Shown piece after piece: positions 44,966 through 57,515 of a DNA stretch of 64,000 nt. A program made the position numbers and the translations under genes. The stretch lies in the NCBI RefSeq assembly GCF_010093815.1, contig NW_022985572.1, positions 95,463 through 159,462 of the forward strand, read 5' to 3'. Below the pieces are notes generated by a model. It was not told where the DNA came from. It searched no databases and saw only the letters and a program-made list of their open reading frames with translations. Position 1 is the stretch's first letter, and each line of letters begins with the position of its first letter. The stretch comes from Pseudovirgaria hyperparasitica. Taxonomy: Eukaryota > Ascomycota > Dothideomycetes > Acrospermales > Acrospermaceae.

Positions 44966-47175
44966 TCAGTCGGAGCGTTCGTGTTTGATCGGGTGCAGCA
45001 GCGCGGGCATGAGACATAGCCGACCGCTTCCCTCCTTCTCTTCTGCCGCGCCGCCCTCGTTGTTCTCCTTTGAGCCAAGCCATCTCCTCCAGAGAGCAGA
45101 GGAGAAGCCACTGTTGTAGTAGAAGGTGCTGCCCTCGTGATTGTGCTCCCCGAAGCCAAAGACTGACTCAGATGGGGTCGGCGGAAAGTTGAAGGTGTTG
45201 TCGAGCACATTCAATGGCCATTCGCGGTCGAAGAAGATGGGATGCGGGACGTAGGCCGCCTTGAAACCGTGATGAAAGGCAACAGTTGGTGGCCACATCT
45301 CCGGGAACATGTGATGCCTCATCCGGAACTCCTCCTCATGAGCGTATTCCAGCAGCTTCCTCGACAGACGAGAGACTGTGATGATGGACGTGCGGCGAGG
45401 AGGTGGGGGTAACGACAGATTGTAGCCAGTAACGTCGTTGCGGAAGACCCAGTTGGTCTTGAGAGGATCAAAAAGAGGGTTGAATGTGAGCAAATCAGCC
45501 TCTTCTCCAACGCCCCACTCGTAGTTGTCATGCTCATACGAGTGAGGTGGCGAGCTTTCCAAAGGATGGTCGAGCATTCCCGAGTTCTCAAAATTCACCG
45601 GGCCCCAGATGGGCTTCTCGCCGCTGTCTTCAATCTCCTTCTCGACAAGATCCCTAAAGTCTCTCCACGAGCCATGCTTGCGGGGAATGTAGTATTTGGC
45701 ACTGCGCTCCCACAAGCCCTTGCGTGGCTGGTCCTTGGCCCAGTTGATGATACCCTGGTTGAGCTCGTAGTTGTGCCCGGTAAAGCGGAGATCCATCTCC
45801 CAGTTCCAGAAGAAGTCGTACTCGGGATGCTCGTGCGCAAAGACTTGGAGCGGAAGATGAGCACCCCGGTAGACACCATGAATCGGCTGCTTCGAGTCAT
45901 TCTCAATATTCCACTCGAACGGACCGGGGTAGATGGTCTCCATCTGCTTCTCGGACCACAGGCTTGCAATGCCCCAGAACTCTTCGGGTACGTTTGCTCG
46001 CAGGGTGGTCTCGTAGACTTCGTCCGAGGCCCAGATGGGAATGTTGTTGTCCTTGACGTGCACAAGCAGATGGACATCGTACTCGCCACCACTCTTGATG
46101 CTGAGCTCGCTAATCATGGCACGCAGCGACATGATCTGCCACGGCGAGTAATCGTAGCCCGTCCAGGCACGGAGGATAAAGGCTTGACGAGTGGACATTT
46201 TCTTGTTGGGAGCAGCCTTGGAGCCGTCAGGCATGACGGCGTCCTTGGAGAAGCGAATCTTGTTCCTTTCGTAGCACCTCTTCTGGGCCTTGCCCCAGTC
46301 AATGCCGCGCCAATCTATCGGACTGCCCATTTGGCTCCACAGCTTCTCGACAACGCCATTCTTTTCGGAATTGTCAGCAAGACCGAAGCCACCAAGTTCA
46401 GGAGGATAGCCATAGCCGTAGGGGGCAAGTCTGCCAAAGCGATCAAAACAGTTTTTCTTGGTGAAACCGAGCAGCTGGTGAGAGCCGAAGAAGGGCTCGG
46501 TCATGTTCTGTGGCAGGCCAGGATAGGCGTAGATGTCTGGAGCCTCGAGTGTGTTTTGCGGGTCGAGGTAGCATTTCTGAACGGGCTGGTTGTCTTTGAG
46601 ATATTCGGCAGACTCGTAATCAGGGTATGGAATGTAAGGAGCAGGATCGAGTGGTGGAGGATCCGAGGGATCGATCTTGTTCAGAGTGGGAATGGAGGAA
46701 GGCAGAGGAGGTGAATCGGGGCCGATGAACCTGTCCTTGAATGACTGCTCTGACACAAATTCGTTGTAGGGGACCAGGGTGCGAATGCCGTTGTAGAAGC
46801 CATTCAGTCTGCAGTGCAACGCGTCAGAAGGGGCAGTTCAGTCGAGCTTTAAAAGGAAGAGACTCACCTGGGATAGCGTTGCCAGCGGAACGGACCTCGC
46901 GGTCTCCTCTCGATAAACAGAGTCTGACCGTGTCTCCAGAAGCCTCCAAACAGCAGCGTTGCGCACATGAAAGTGAGGACGAGGTAGAACAAGAGGCGAG
47001 TAAAGGTCAGCCTAGGCATATGGAAGCGTCCCTTCCGGCTGGGCGAGGCACTCCATCGCGGCAGAGGAGAAGATTTTAGAGAGTCGAGAGGCACCTTTTC
47101 GTGGTCGACCTTTGACTTGGCCGTCAGAAGATTACCGGGATTTAACTTGCTGAAACGCGATGTTAAAGAGACCAT
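44966..47175 (-). CDS. DUF3405 family type II membrane protein (putative glycosyltransferase-like)
   Basis: Exons 47175-46868 and 46808-44966 (gtgagt..ctgcag), 716 aa; the join gives PFRWQRYPR-LNGFYNGIRTLVP. A cytosolic tail of about 55 residues is followed by one TM segment at about 57-79 (FTRLLFYLVLTFMCATLLFG), then a large luminal domain: type II topology of a Golgi enzyme. DUF3405 landmarks: AFILRAWTGYDYSPWQIMSL, YDVHLLVHVKDN, FFWNWEMDLRFTGHNYE and SRRLLEYAHEEE-like text near residue 530. The WEMDLR region resembles a metal-binding acidic motif of glycosyltransferases, but the activity is not established for the family. N-glycosylation sites are present (NMT, NLS). Complete; common in Pezizomycotina. 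Confidence 0.9.
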
Positions 47176-48271
47176 GATTGCGATATATGAAATTATTTTA
47201 TTTTCTTTTTGGGAAAAGCTCAGATCAGCATCACCGAAAATGCAGCGCGTTGGCCAGAAGGAAGTGGTAGTAGTAGGGTTGTTCTCTGGGAATGGGCGCA
47301 GGGAGCGCGACGTGCTTTTTTTTGAAAAGACCAGCGAAGGAGAAAGAAAAGAGACTAGTCCAGTATTAAGTATGCTGAGGAGGAGAGTGGCGGTGCGCGC
47401 GACAGCAAGGCCTGGTGGGTGTGGAGGACGAGTGGGAGTCGGCAGAGTCGGAGAGAGAGAATATAACGAGTGAAGAGTCGGTAGAGGAGGGTTCGGCGAG
47501 AGAAGTGTCTGTCGGAAGAGGAGTGAGAGATGGATTGAGAGGGAGAGAGTGTTGTGATTAGGGAAGCTGGGCGGAAGGAGTAAGAAAAAGAGCACCTGAG
47601 GCAGCTTTTGGAGGCAGCTGTGCGAGGGGACCTAAGGGGTGTTGCAACAGAAACGGGGGCGGGTCAACGGGGGCAGTAGTCAGTAATTAGTAGAGGAGTA
47701 GTAGTCGGAGTAGTCGTAGTAGTAGTGGGCTGTCCTCGGCGGTTCTTTTGGGGGGGAAGAGTGGGCAGTGTGGGCAGCTAACGGGCGCGCTGTCAGGGAG
47801 CAGTAAAGTGGTAGAGTGCAAACAAGTATTATTATTACAATTGCTTGATTATTACGTTCCAAACAAATGCGTCTGATTCGCTGATACAACGTAGATTTTA
47901 GTATCTTGTCTAGCATGCCCCTTGACAAAGACATGACTCATCGGGTAGTAGTACGGTGTAAGTTGTAATAAAAGGCTACTCTGAGCCTAGCAGCTGTCCA
48001 ATCTCCAATCTCCAATCTTACGGTGGGACCTGACAGGAAAGTGAGGAAGCACCGAGAAGGGGGAGAAAGTGGACAGAGCGACAGAGCAACAATGAGCGTC
48101 AGGGGGCAATGGGAGATTTGGGAAGGCGCGAGTGGGACTTGCTCCACCGTCCCGTCCACACTTGGTTAGTATCATATCGATTCAAATGCTCTGATTGGTA
48201 ATCGGACAGTGCGCCTGCTTTATGATGGCTATAAGTTATATTACTTTGTGCCATTCCCGCATCTGCACTTG

Positions 48272-48306
48272 CCACCTGCCACCTGCCACCTGCCACCTGC
48301 CACCTG
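48272..48306. repeat. (CCACCTG)x5 tandem repeat
   Basis: Five perfect 7-bp units, with partial units on both sides. Confidence 0.92.
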
Positions 48307-49292
48307 CCTGATGATACATGTAATAGCTTTAGGAAGGTACTCATCACTCACTGTCTACACTTCAATGGGACTGACTGACTGACTAACCTCGGACTGCTAC
48401 TTACTACCACTACTACACTCCTCCTACACTATCCCACTCTACACCTCTACATATATCCATCTATACATCTATACATCCCTTCATATACAAGTACTCTATC
48501 GGCAGCCCTCGACTGTTCGGCAATCACCCTTCGGATCACTGCAGACTAGGGTATCTGCCCCGATATTTATTGATTTCTATCCAGCCAGCCAGCCAGCCCA
48601 GCAGCTCCGTCTTTGATGCAAAGAAAAGATAACAATCACTTGTCCTATCCGCTTGGCAAACCCACTTGTCCACGGGCCCTCATTCCCCATGCCCCGTTGC
48701 TAACCTAGTATGGGTATGATACAGTAGTACTAATCTACGATTCGCAATCAATTTTATTCCCTACTGAGAAGACGCCATATCACGGCCTGCCCGCCTACCT
48801 GCACGATAATTATTACAGGTACCATAGACATCGAGTGCACTCTCTACTGCCTGCTAACAAGTAGCCCCCTCACAGCACCACTCGAAATGTACACCGGATA
48901 ATCCTCATAATCCTATCCCCATCTCCTGAAAATGGGTCTTTTTTTTTGGCCGCTAGTCCGGCAGATAGCGTCCACTCCCAATCTACACTAGCGCTTAACG
49001 CCTCCATATCGAACTTGAATCATCGCCTCCGCCTCCTCTGCCACTTTGTACTTGCTGTACTTTGTAACGTCGTGCTGATACGAAGCGTAACATCAAACCA
49101 AATCGTATCTCGTAACGATTTCACCACTCCATCGTCCTTCTAGAACCATCTTCAGGACCGACTGTTCCTTCTACCTGTCTTGTCTATATCTATACTCCTC
49201 AGCATGCACGACATGAATCATTCGAATCTACATGAAGCAGATCTGCACCTGCACCATCAACCTCCTGTCCTAATTACAACATCCCCTGCCTA

Positions 49293-49350
49293 TCTGTCTG
49301 TCTGTCTGTCTGCCTGCCTCTGTCGCACGTCGTCGCACGTTGTCGCACGT
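49293..49350. repeat. (TCTG)n followed by a 10-bp TGTCGCACGT x3 tandem repeat
   Basis: Tetranucleotide run 49293-49312, then TGTCGCACGT, CGTCGCACGT, TGTCGCACGT at 49321-49350. Confidence 0.88.
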
Positions 49351-50600
49351 ATGCCATGTCCGACCACCATAGAACGTCCCGAGCACCGTCTTTACATGCC
49401 CATGTGCCCTCCTCATCTAAAACCCCGGCGCATCTACTTCCTAAATAATCAATTAATTAATTAATTAACATATTACCTACTAAGTTAACGTACCCACTAA
49501 TGAGCCAACCTACTAATAAACCACGTGATTTGAGTACGCGTCTACACGCGTACTTAATCTTTAATCTTAAAATACTTAATAACCACGCCTCCTCTACCTT
49601 CTTATAATACCTTATTTAGAAGATAATCTCTTAACGGCTATTTACTATTACTATTATTATCCCTATATATTAATCTAGGCCGTAGCTACCGCCCATAGTA
49701 TCCTATACTCTACTCTTTAAAAACGCCTTAATAGATAGTAAGGCTCGCGCTAAGTAACTAATTATTACCTTTAAATACTATCTCCTAATTAAGAGAAGAA
49801 CCTATATAATTAGATAATCTACTTAGATTAGATACGGATGGCCCCAAGCCACGTAATTATCTATAATATAGTAATTAAAATCACGGCTATATCTAGAGAA
49901 ATAGTTAAATTAGATAAGAGATAGATTATAAAGTTTCTAATATAGAATACACGTGTTAAAATACTCCTTAGTAAGGCCCTTAATAAGGAACGGGTATAGG
50001 CCGCTATCTATAATATAATTAACGCGTTCTACACGTTATATGATTAGATCTACTCCGAATTCGATATCCCGCCTAATTACCGTTAGAATATAGACGAATA
50101 AGATATAGCCTAAGGGGTTATAACTAATTAATACCGTGTAGGAGAGATAGGAGTTAATTCTAAGCGTAAAAATATATATATTCGGGGTTCTACCGATCGC
50201 GAATAGGCCTTAATTATAGAGTATATATCCGTAATAGAATAGAAGCTTTATTCTATGATTATATTTAAAGGGAAGATAATTTAGACTACGTGGTTCCCGG
50301 ATAATCCTCCTAATTAGATATATATAGTATCTCTATATAGTTAGATATTAAATTAGATTACTCTAAAGTAGCTATAGAGTATATTTATACTAGAGATAAA
50401 GGTTCTAGAAGGAAAGTAGAGACTTCTATTAGTTAACGGCTATAGAAGCTATATAGAGATTAACTTCGCGTATATATACTAGGTAAATAGAATCTATATA
50501 GTCTATTTACCTACTTATACTAGCTATATACTATAGCTACTCGACTTAGGTTATTTTTCTAGTCTAAAGAGAAAATATCGTAACCTCCTTAACGAATTTA

Positions 50601-50786
50601 TAAGAATAGGGTTATTAGATAGTAGTGTAGTTAGATAGAATAATAGGGTGTATTCTATTATAGAACGAATTACTATCGAACCCTTTTAGTAGGAATCCGA
50701 GAGTATATATATAAAGGGACGCCGATCTATCTAGTATATAACTATTTACTACCCTTTACGTTACCTTCTAACTCTATTAGCTAAGG
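50601..50786 (-). mobile_element. 186-bp TA-flanked MITE, copy 1 (inverted)
   Basis: Reverse complement of copy 2, same length, transition differences only. It is flanked by TA on both sides (50599-50600 and 50787-50788). Subterminal inverted motif AATAGGGTTA occurs near both ends of the element (8 and 4 bases in). Confidence 0.8.
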
Positions 50787-50830
50787 TACGTGTTAGAACT
50801 TAGCCTTAGATAGAATCTAATCTACACGTA

Positions 50831-51016
50831 CCTTAGCTAATAGGGTTAGAAGGTAACGTAAAGGGCGGTAAACAGTTATATACTAGATAGATTAGCGTCC
50901 CTTTATATATATACTCTTAGATTTCTACTAAAAGGGTTCGGTAGTAATTTATTCTATAATAGAATATACCCTATTATTCTATCTAACTATACTACTATCT
51001 AATAACCCTATTCTTA
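50831..51016 (+). mobile_element. 186-bp TA-flanked MITE, copy 2
   Basis: Begins CCTTAGCTAATAGGG and ends ACCCTATTCTTA; TA at 50829-50830 and 51017-51018. With copy 1 it makes a 193-bp-arm foldback (50601-50793 with 50824-51016) around a 30-bp loop. No coding capacity. Confidence 0.82.
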
Positions 51017-51261
51017 TATTTAAATTACTCCCTATATAGTACTATAGTTAAGATAGTCTAACTAGAACTAAGAAGGTTAACATAATCTACTATAGGGATA
51101 AGTAATACTATATTAAATAATAGGGATCCTCTATAATTAGTATTAATCCTAGCCATTTCTAACTAAGAAGTAGAAATATTAGACTAAATTATAGAGCTTT
51201 TAGATGAAGAAATAGTAGATATACTAAGTAACTTCTAATAATATAAAGCCGGATAACGAGT

Positions 51262-51276
51262 CGTGGCGGAGCCACG
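51262..51276. repeat. GC-rich perfect hairpin in the AT block
   Basis: CGTGGC-GGA-GCCACG, a six-base stem that kept its CA and TG dinucleotides in surroundings where almost all are gone. It lies between the transposase relic and the gypsy gag relic; it may mark an element terminus. Confidence 0.6.
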
Positions 51277-52806
51277 CGAGGTATTATAATAAACTATTAC
51301 TAAACTTTAGAAATACGTCGCGAATTAGGCTTAAGAGATTTAAACTCTTAAAGAATAGATAGAACGCGTGAAACTCCTTATAAAGAGACGAGAACTTAAG
51401 GAGTCTCTTAAAGAACTATACCGAACGATAGTAGGTAGACGACTTCCTATACTAATTTAGATAGAATTAGTTTACCTACCATTAGAGTTACGATAATCTA
51501 CCGTATACCTAGCCGCTTCGTTACTAATTTACTCTACTCCTTCCCTAGATATACTAAAACCTAAAGACCCGACTATATTTATAGGGAAGAACTAAAAGAA
51601 GTAGAAAGACTAGAAGAGAGACTACGAAAAGTACTTCCTTAATAACCCTCTACTCTTTTCTACTAAAGTATAACGTATTTTATTTAGAGAACGATATCTA
51701 GACTTATAATCCTACGATTAATAGAATAGATAGAAGGAAGTATAGCTACTATCTACGATAACCTAGGAATATTTAGCTATATTTATACTAAATACCCTCG
51801 GAACGGATAGAGAACGTGAAAGAAAGGTACTATCTAAGTTAAGAAGCGTGGTATAACGACCGAACTAGACACCTACTTAACTACTATAATACCTCTAAAA
51901 CCTATAGAATAATATCCCTATACTATAGAAAAATATTTATATATTCTAGTTTCGCGAAGTACTACTTCTGTTAATCCGTGAAAGACTAGAAATAGTATTA
52001 TTAAGTTTTAACTATCTATATAAATTAGAGGAGAAAGCTAATAAATACTACTATATCCTTAAGGAACGCGGCTCTCTAGATAAAACCGACGAACTCTATA
52101 TAGATCAGAAACGAGGTCGATTAAATATATTTAATTAAGAGTAACCTTACCGCGATTAGCGCTAGAAGAGCGTAAATCGGGGTAGAAACGCGTTAAGAGG
52201 ATACTAAAATAATTAAGGCGGTGCTTCTTAACATGGAAAAGGATAAGGCATAGACTTAAATATAACGCCTATTATAAAATAGTAGGATTATAGCGTACTT
52301 CGTTACTATAAGTATAGAGAAATAGAATATATTTCGCCTAACTATAAGAATCCGAAAAAAGAATAGACTAGTACACGAGACCTAACCGCGTTCTTAGCTA
52401 AATTATATATACTTAGGAGGAGCTATAGCGCCTTCCGGCGAGTAAAGACCTAATATTACTAAAAGTATCGTTACCTATAGTAAATAGTAATAAAACTATA
52501 TAGGCCCTCGTGGATACTAGTATAGAAGATAACTATATTTTATTAATTCTTATAAAGGAGTATAGATTATCGTATAATCTCGGTAAAGTTAGCCGAACTA
52601 TTATAGTTAATAGATATAAAGTTAGAACTTTAGGTAAAGCTATAACGAATTACGAAGTTCATGACTTAAAGATAATAAAATAGTAGATATCTAATAAATT
52701 TATCGTGGCTAATATTAGCTAATAGAATATGATTCTAGGGATACCTTAGCTTAGACGCCTAAACCCTATTCTTGATTTTTAGAAGAAGATATTAATATTC
52801 CGATGA

Positions 52807-52946
52807 TGTAAGGAGGCAGGCTCCATGTACCAACCAACTATACTAAAAGGACCGAATCTTGAAGCTACTACTTCAAGGGTGGAGTACACTACTTATATAC
52901 GACTACTACATACATGTATAATTAACTAGTAGGCACGTGCCTAACA
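52807..52946. mobile_element. Solo LTR-like insertion 1 (140 bp), left arm only
   Basis: Starts TGTAAGG and ends CCTAACA (inverted 6 of 7), flanked by GATGA (52802-52806) and GACGA (52947-52951), a 5-bp target duplication differing by one C/T transition. The mirror position in the right arm (63744-63748) is an empty site reading AACGA on the element strand. Its interior keeps CA and TG dinucleotides, so it is younger or less RIPed. Confidence 0.85.
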
Positions 52947-55900
52947 GACGATACCGTAGTAAATTATACTAGTAAGTTATAACTATTAGTAAGGAGGCAT
53001 GGAACCTTACTATACGGACCCGATCGTTGCTAATCTATCTTATATCCTTATTAATTATTAATAAAGATAAGAATAATAGTAATAATCGGGGTAAAGACAC
53101 GCTACCTAACGTATATTTATAGTATATAGATGTATTTTCGGTAGGAGATACGTTACTTCTCCCTAATCACGGGCTATATAAGCTAAAGATTAAGCTTAAA
53201 GAGGGAGTAGACGTCCCTTATAGCCTACTTTACCTACTTTTAAGACTAGAACTTAAAGTTCTTTATAAATATATTAAAGAATACCTTAAAAGAGGCTAGA
53301 TATATTATAGTATATTATTAGCTAGCGTACCTATTCTCTTCGTAAAGAAGAAAGATAGAAGTTTATATCTATACGTCGACTATCGGGCACTAAATATAGT
53401 AACTAAGAAGAATTATTATCTATTACCGCTAGTTAGTAAATCTTTAGACTAATTAATAAAGGTAAAGTACTTTACGAAGCTAGATTTACGAGATATATAT
53501 TACTAGCTTTAAATTCGTCGCGGAGATAAGTGGAAAACCGCATTTCGGACTAGATATAGTTATTTTAAGTATACTATTATACTATTCGGGCTAATAAATA
53601 CACTAGGAGCGTTCTAAGGATATATTAATACTATACTCGTAGGATTACTTAACGTGATTTATATAGTTTATCTTAATAATATACTAATTTACTCTGATAG
53701 TATATAGAATTATAAAGAATATATGAAATTAGTACTAAATCATCTAAGATAGTATAAACTCTACGTAAAATTATCTAAATATAAGTTTTACTAATAAGAA
53801 GTTGGGTTTCTTAGCTTTATTATAATATATAGCGGCCTAAAAATAGAGCCGGAGCGTATAAAGACTATTATAGAATAGCTAGAACCTACTACTATACGTT
53901 AAATTAGAATATTTATAGATTTCGTGAACTATTATTATAAATTCATTATAGACTTCTTACGAATTACGGCGCTACTTAATAAACTTATAGAGAATAGTAG
54001 TAAAATCCCTATAGGTAGGCGAGTATAGCGTAAAGCTAAGTCGGTCGAGATATAGTTAACGCCGGAAGCGCGAGATACGTTCCGATTATTAAAGAATTAC
54101 TTTATAACTACGCTAATTCTTAGGTATTTTAATCCTAAGAAGTATATTCGGGTTAAAACTAACGCGTTAGGATTTATAATTACTAGAATTATTAGTTAAC
54201 CGTATAAAGATACGAAAGATAAGGTATAATAGTACCCGGTTACTTTCTTTTTCTATAAAATAGCGGATATAGAGACGCGTTATAATATATACGACTAGAA
54301 ACTACTTATAATTATTAAGAGTTTTAAGTAATAGTGATATTATTTAGAAGGCTCCGTATATTAGATTAAATTATTATTAGATTACGTAAATCTACGTTAC
54401 TTTATATTAACTAAGGTTCTTAATTACTAATAAGTATGTTAGACTAAGTAGATATTAATATTTAACTTTAAAATCTTATATAAAGCTAGAAGAGAGAATA
54501 AAGCTAATCCTCTATCGCGGCGTAAAGATTATAAGAAATCGTTATAGAATAACGTAGATAGTTAGTATAAGTTAGACTATACTATACTTTAGATACTATA
54601 AGACTCGTTATCTAATAGAATACTAGAAGCTAGGATACTTTCGGCGATTCTCCGCGGGAATTAGAGCGGGTATTAAGTAATCTAAATAAACGTCTAAGAA
54701 ACTAAGAAAACCCTTAAAGACTTAATTAAATCTATCTAGAATTCCGATATATTAGTAAAGAAAGTTATAAGTATAAAAGAAAGCGCTATAGATCCGCTAT
54801 AGTTATTAAGATAGAAACGATAATTAGACGCGATCTACTTCTAAGACTAACTCTATATACCGGAAGGCGGCTTATAAATTAATATTTTAAGGGAATAGTA
54901 TAATTACGCGTTAGTAGAGTACTTTAGCGTTATAAGGACGGTCGATTTAATCTAAAGGACGTATAACTAGCTAGGTCTTTATAAATATATAAAAGACTAC
55001 GTAAAAACGTATAACGTTTACTAGTATACGAAAGTATATAGATACTTACTATATAGTAAATTAAGGCTATTACCTATACTAAAGGAGGTATAGAAGGAAT
55101 TATCGATGGATTTTATTATAGATCTACCCCTAAGTAAGTATTCTAGGTATATTTATAATAGTTTACTTATAGTTCTAGATAGATTTACGAAGATATTATA
55201 CTATATCCCTATAAGGAAGATAATCTAAGTACCGGATCTTATAGATATACTACTCCGTGACGTAGTCCGGCTCTATAGTATACTAAATAGTATAGTTTTA
55301 GATAGAGGTCCGTAGATAACATTGAAATTTTAGAAGGATTTCTACTATATACTAGGAATTAAGCGGAAACTTAGTACTATATTCTATCTATAAATAGATA
55401 GATAGATAGAGTAGTAGAATTAGATAGTCGAGGCGTATTTACGCGTATATTATAACTATAAGTAGGATAACTAGGTAAGGTTAGTCTATATTACGGAATT
55501 CGCGTATAATAATAGCCGATATACATTAACCTACGTGAGTCCGTTCGAAGTAAACTTCGGTTAGAACCATAATATATAGTTCTTAGAGACTTAGTTTAAA
55601 GTAGAACGACCTAATATTAAAGTAATAGAAATTACTATAGAACTATTCTAAACGTAAAGAAGCGTTATAAAGTTACTATAAGATACTATGAATTATAGTA
55701 AATTGCACTATAACAAGGGTAGAAAACCTATAATCTTTAATATTAGGGATAAAGTTTTACTAAATAGTAAGAATATTTATAGTATTAGGCTAAAGAAGAA
55801 GCTTAACTATATAATAATAGGTCTATATAAGATTACTTATATAATTAATAACTAGGCGTACGAGTTATAACTCCCTTCTATATTAAAGATATATAATATA

Positions 55901-56614
55901 TTCTATATTACGCTTCTCGAGCTATTTTATACCTTATTATTACCGGATTATTCTAAATAGATACTATATAAAGTAGTTACGTAAGAAGGTATAGATATCT
56001 ATGAAGTTAAGTAGATACTTAGCTAGTAATACACTAAAGATAGTATATAGCTATATAAAATTTATTAGAAAGGATATAATCCTAATAAAGATACTTAGGA
56101 ACCTATAATAAACATTAGTAAAGTAGTAATATTAGTATATAAGTAGTAATTAGTAAAGAAAGCCGCGGAATCGTAGAGAATTATACTAAAGTACGGTAAT
56201 TTAATATTTTTTAGTATAGTTTAGTACTAAGGACGGCCGCCTAAAAGGAAGAAGGTAAAAGAGATATAGATCTTTAAAACATTCTAAGGAATTAAGGAAC
56301 TTTCTTAGAAAGTTTAAACTTAGAACTTTAAAAAATTTAACTAAAAAAGAGACTTAGAAAAATAATTTACTAAGAGAAATGGATATTAAAAATCAGTGCC
56401 GATTAGTATAGATCGGTATAGATTACTAAAGAGATTAAAGAAGTTATTATTTAAGAAAGATAAAATTAAGAAAGCTAAAAGAAAATATAAAGATCTATAT
56501 AGATCTATATAAACTCGTACTAATCTATCTAGAAGAAGTAAGATCGCTTTAAAATTAAAACCGAAAAACTAAAAACCCTAGATAAAAGAGATATATTAGT
56601 ACTAATTAGTATAG

Positions 56615-57515
56615 ATCTAAACTAATTAAGTTAGAGTAGGAGTAGAAGTACTAATTACCGCGATAGTTATATCTAATTCCTTCCGCTAGTTCTTATTTAG
56701 TATAGTATAGAGCTTTATAATATAAGTCTCTAGCCTTTCATTCTAATACTATAAATTCTATATAGCGCGCCTTATAGCTATAAACTCCTCTATAGAAACC
56801 TACGGAGTAGCGGGACCCGGGATAGAGAGGGATAGACCGGTGTAGGCACGCTAAGAATTATATAAATTAGTAAAAAGATTTAACGATTAGTATAGAACTA
56901 TATACCTTTAGTATAGAAACTTCTAGATTAGAGCTATCTTCTCTAAATTTATAGCTCTTTAGTATATATAAGAAAGGAACCTTAGTCTTTTTACTAGAAT
57001 CTTTTCTAGAAATTTTAATATCGCTAGTATATAGAAAGAAGTCCGAAGTAGTAGAGATTTTAGTACTATTATAGAGATTAATATATATTAGTAAGAATCT
57101 ATAATAATTTAAGAAAAATAATATTATCTAGTAATCGCGGTAATAATAGCTATAGTAGATTCTAATAAATTCTTATAGATCTTATTAGAATCGTACTCCT
57201 AGACGTAACTCTTACCTTAGGTATATAGCTTATAGAAAGTCTTCTCTAAGGTATTATAATTAGTAGTACTACGCTCCTTATTAGTAGGGGTTACTAGAGG
57301 CCTAGTAGTAATCTATACTAATATAAGTAAATCTATATAAAGTTCTTTAAACTTACTTAAATACCTATAAGTAATAACGCTTCTTAGTTATATAAGTACC
57401 ATATATTATAGATTTAGTACTACCGTAAGTAATATACGACGGAAAGCGATAACTATAATAATATATAGCTAGATTATTAGAGCCCGGCCTAGGTCAGGGT
57501 AGATTAATAGCTTTC
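56615..57515 (-). pseudogene. Antisense coding relic downstream of pol (left arm copy)
   Basis: Mirror of the relic at 59180-60080. In the orientation opposite to pol, translation across stops gives extended protein-like text. No family recognised. Confidence 0.45.

Larger units (their letters stand above)
47176..49440. other. 2.3-kb intergenic region, last normal-composition DNA before the AT desert
   Basis: Promoter of the DUF3405 gene plus short tandem repeats (48272-48306, 49293-49350, CCAG units near 48581-48597, GACT units near 48370). No gene is supported. Confidence 0.5.
49600..51240 (+). mobile_element. RIP-degraded pogo/Fot1-type DDE1 transposon relic
   Basis: Reading across stops: EFDIPPNYR followed by N-I-D-E (the 'IPPENRYNMDE' site of Fot1/pogo transposases) at about 50060-50100; WFPDNPPN at about 50290; RLLLVNGYRSYIEINF (the LLxDGHxSH catalytic-Asp block) at about 50430; and YLPTYTSYILQLLDLGYFSSL (the LPPHxTHxLQPLDVxxFxPLK block) at about 50500-50560. 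At 50600 the coding trace is interrupted by a pair of MITE copies. The ends of the element are not identified, so the outer coordinates are approximate. Confidence 0.78.

Noticed and set aside
44316-45083. 255-aa minus ORF beyond the DUF3405 stop
   Set aside because: Low-complexity sequence (GA/GT repeats, poly-A tracts) and out-of-frame overlap with the real gene end; no conserved text.
45530-46714. 394-aa + strand ORF
   Set aside because: Antisense shadow of the DUF3405 gene; no domain and no independent start context.
48272-49350. Short regularly repeated units resembling a CRISPR array
   Set aside because: Units are contiguous 7- and 10-bp tandem repeats without spacers, in a eukaryotic genome.
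1-49440. tRNA or rRNA genes
   Set aside because: I looked for B-box-like GGTTCGA sequences (for example near 43440 and 44040), but none has matching arms or an A-box.
50601-51016. The foldback as part of the transposase coding sequence
   Set aside because: Translation happens to read a pogo-like IRIG motif across the boundary at 50601, but three copies of the 186-bp unit end at the same TA with different flanks, favouring an inserted MITE.
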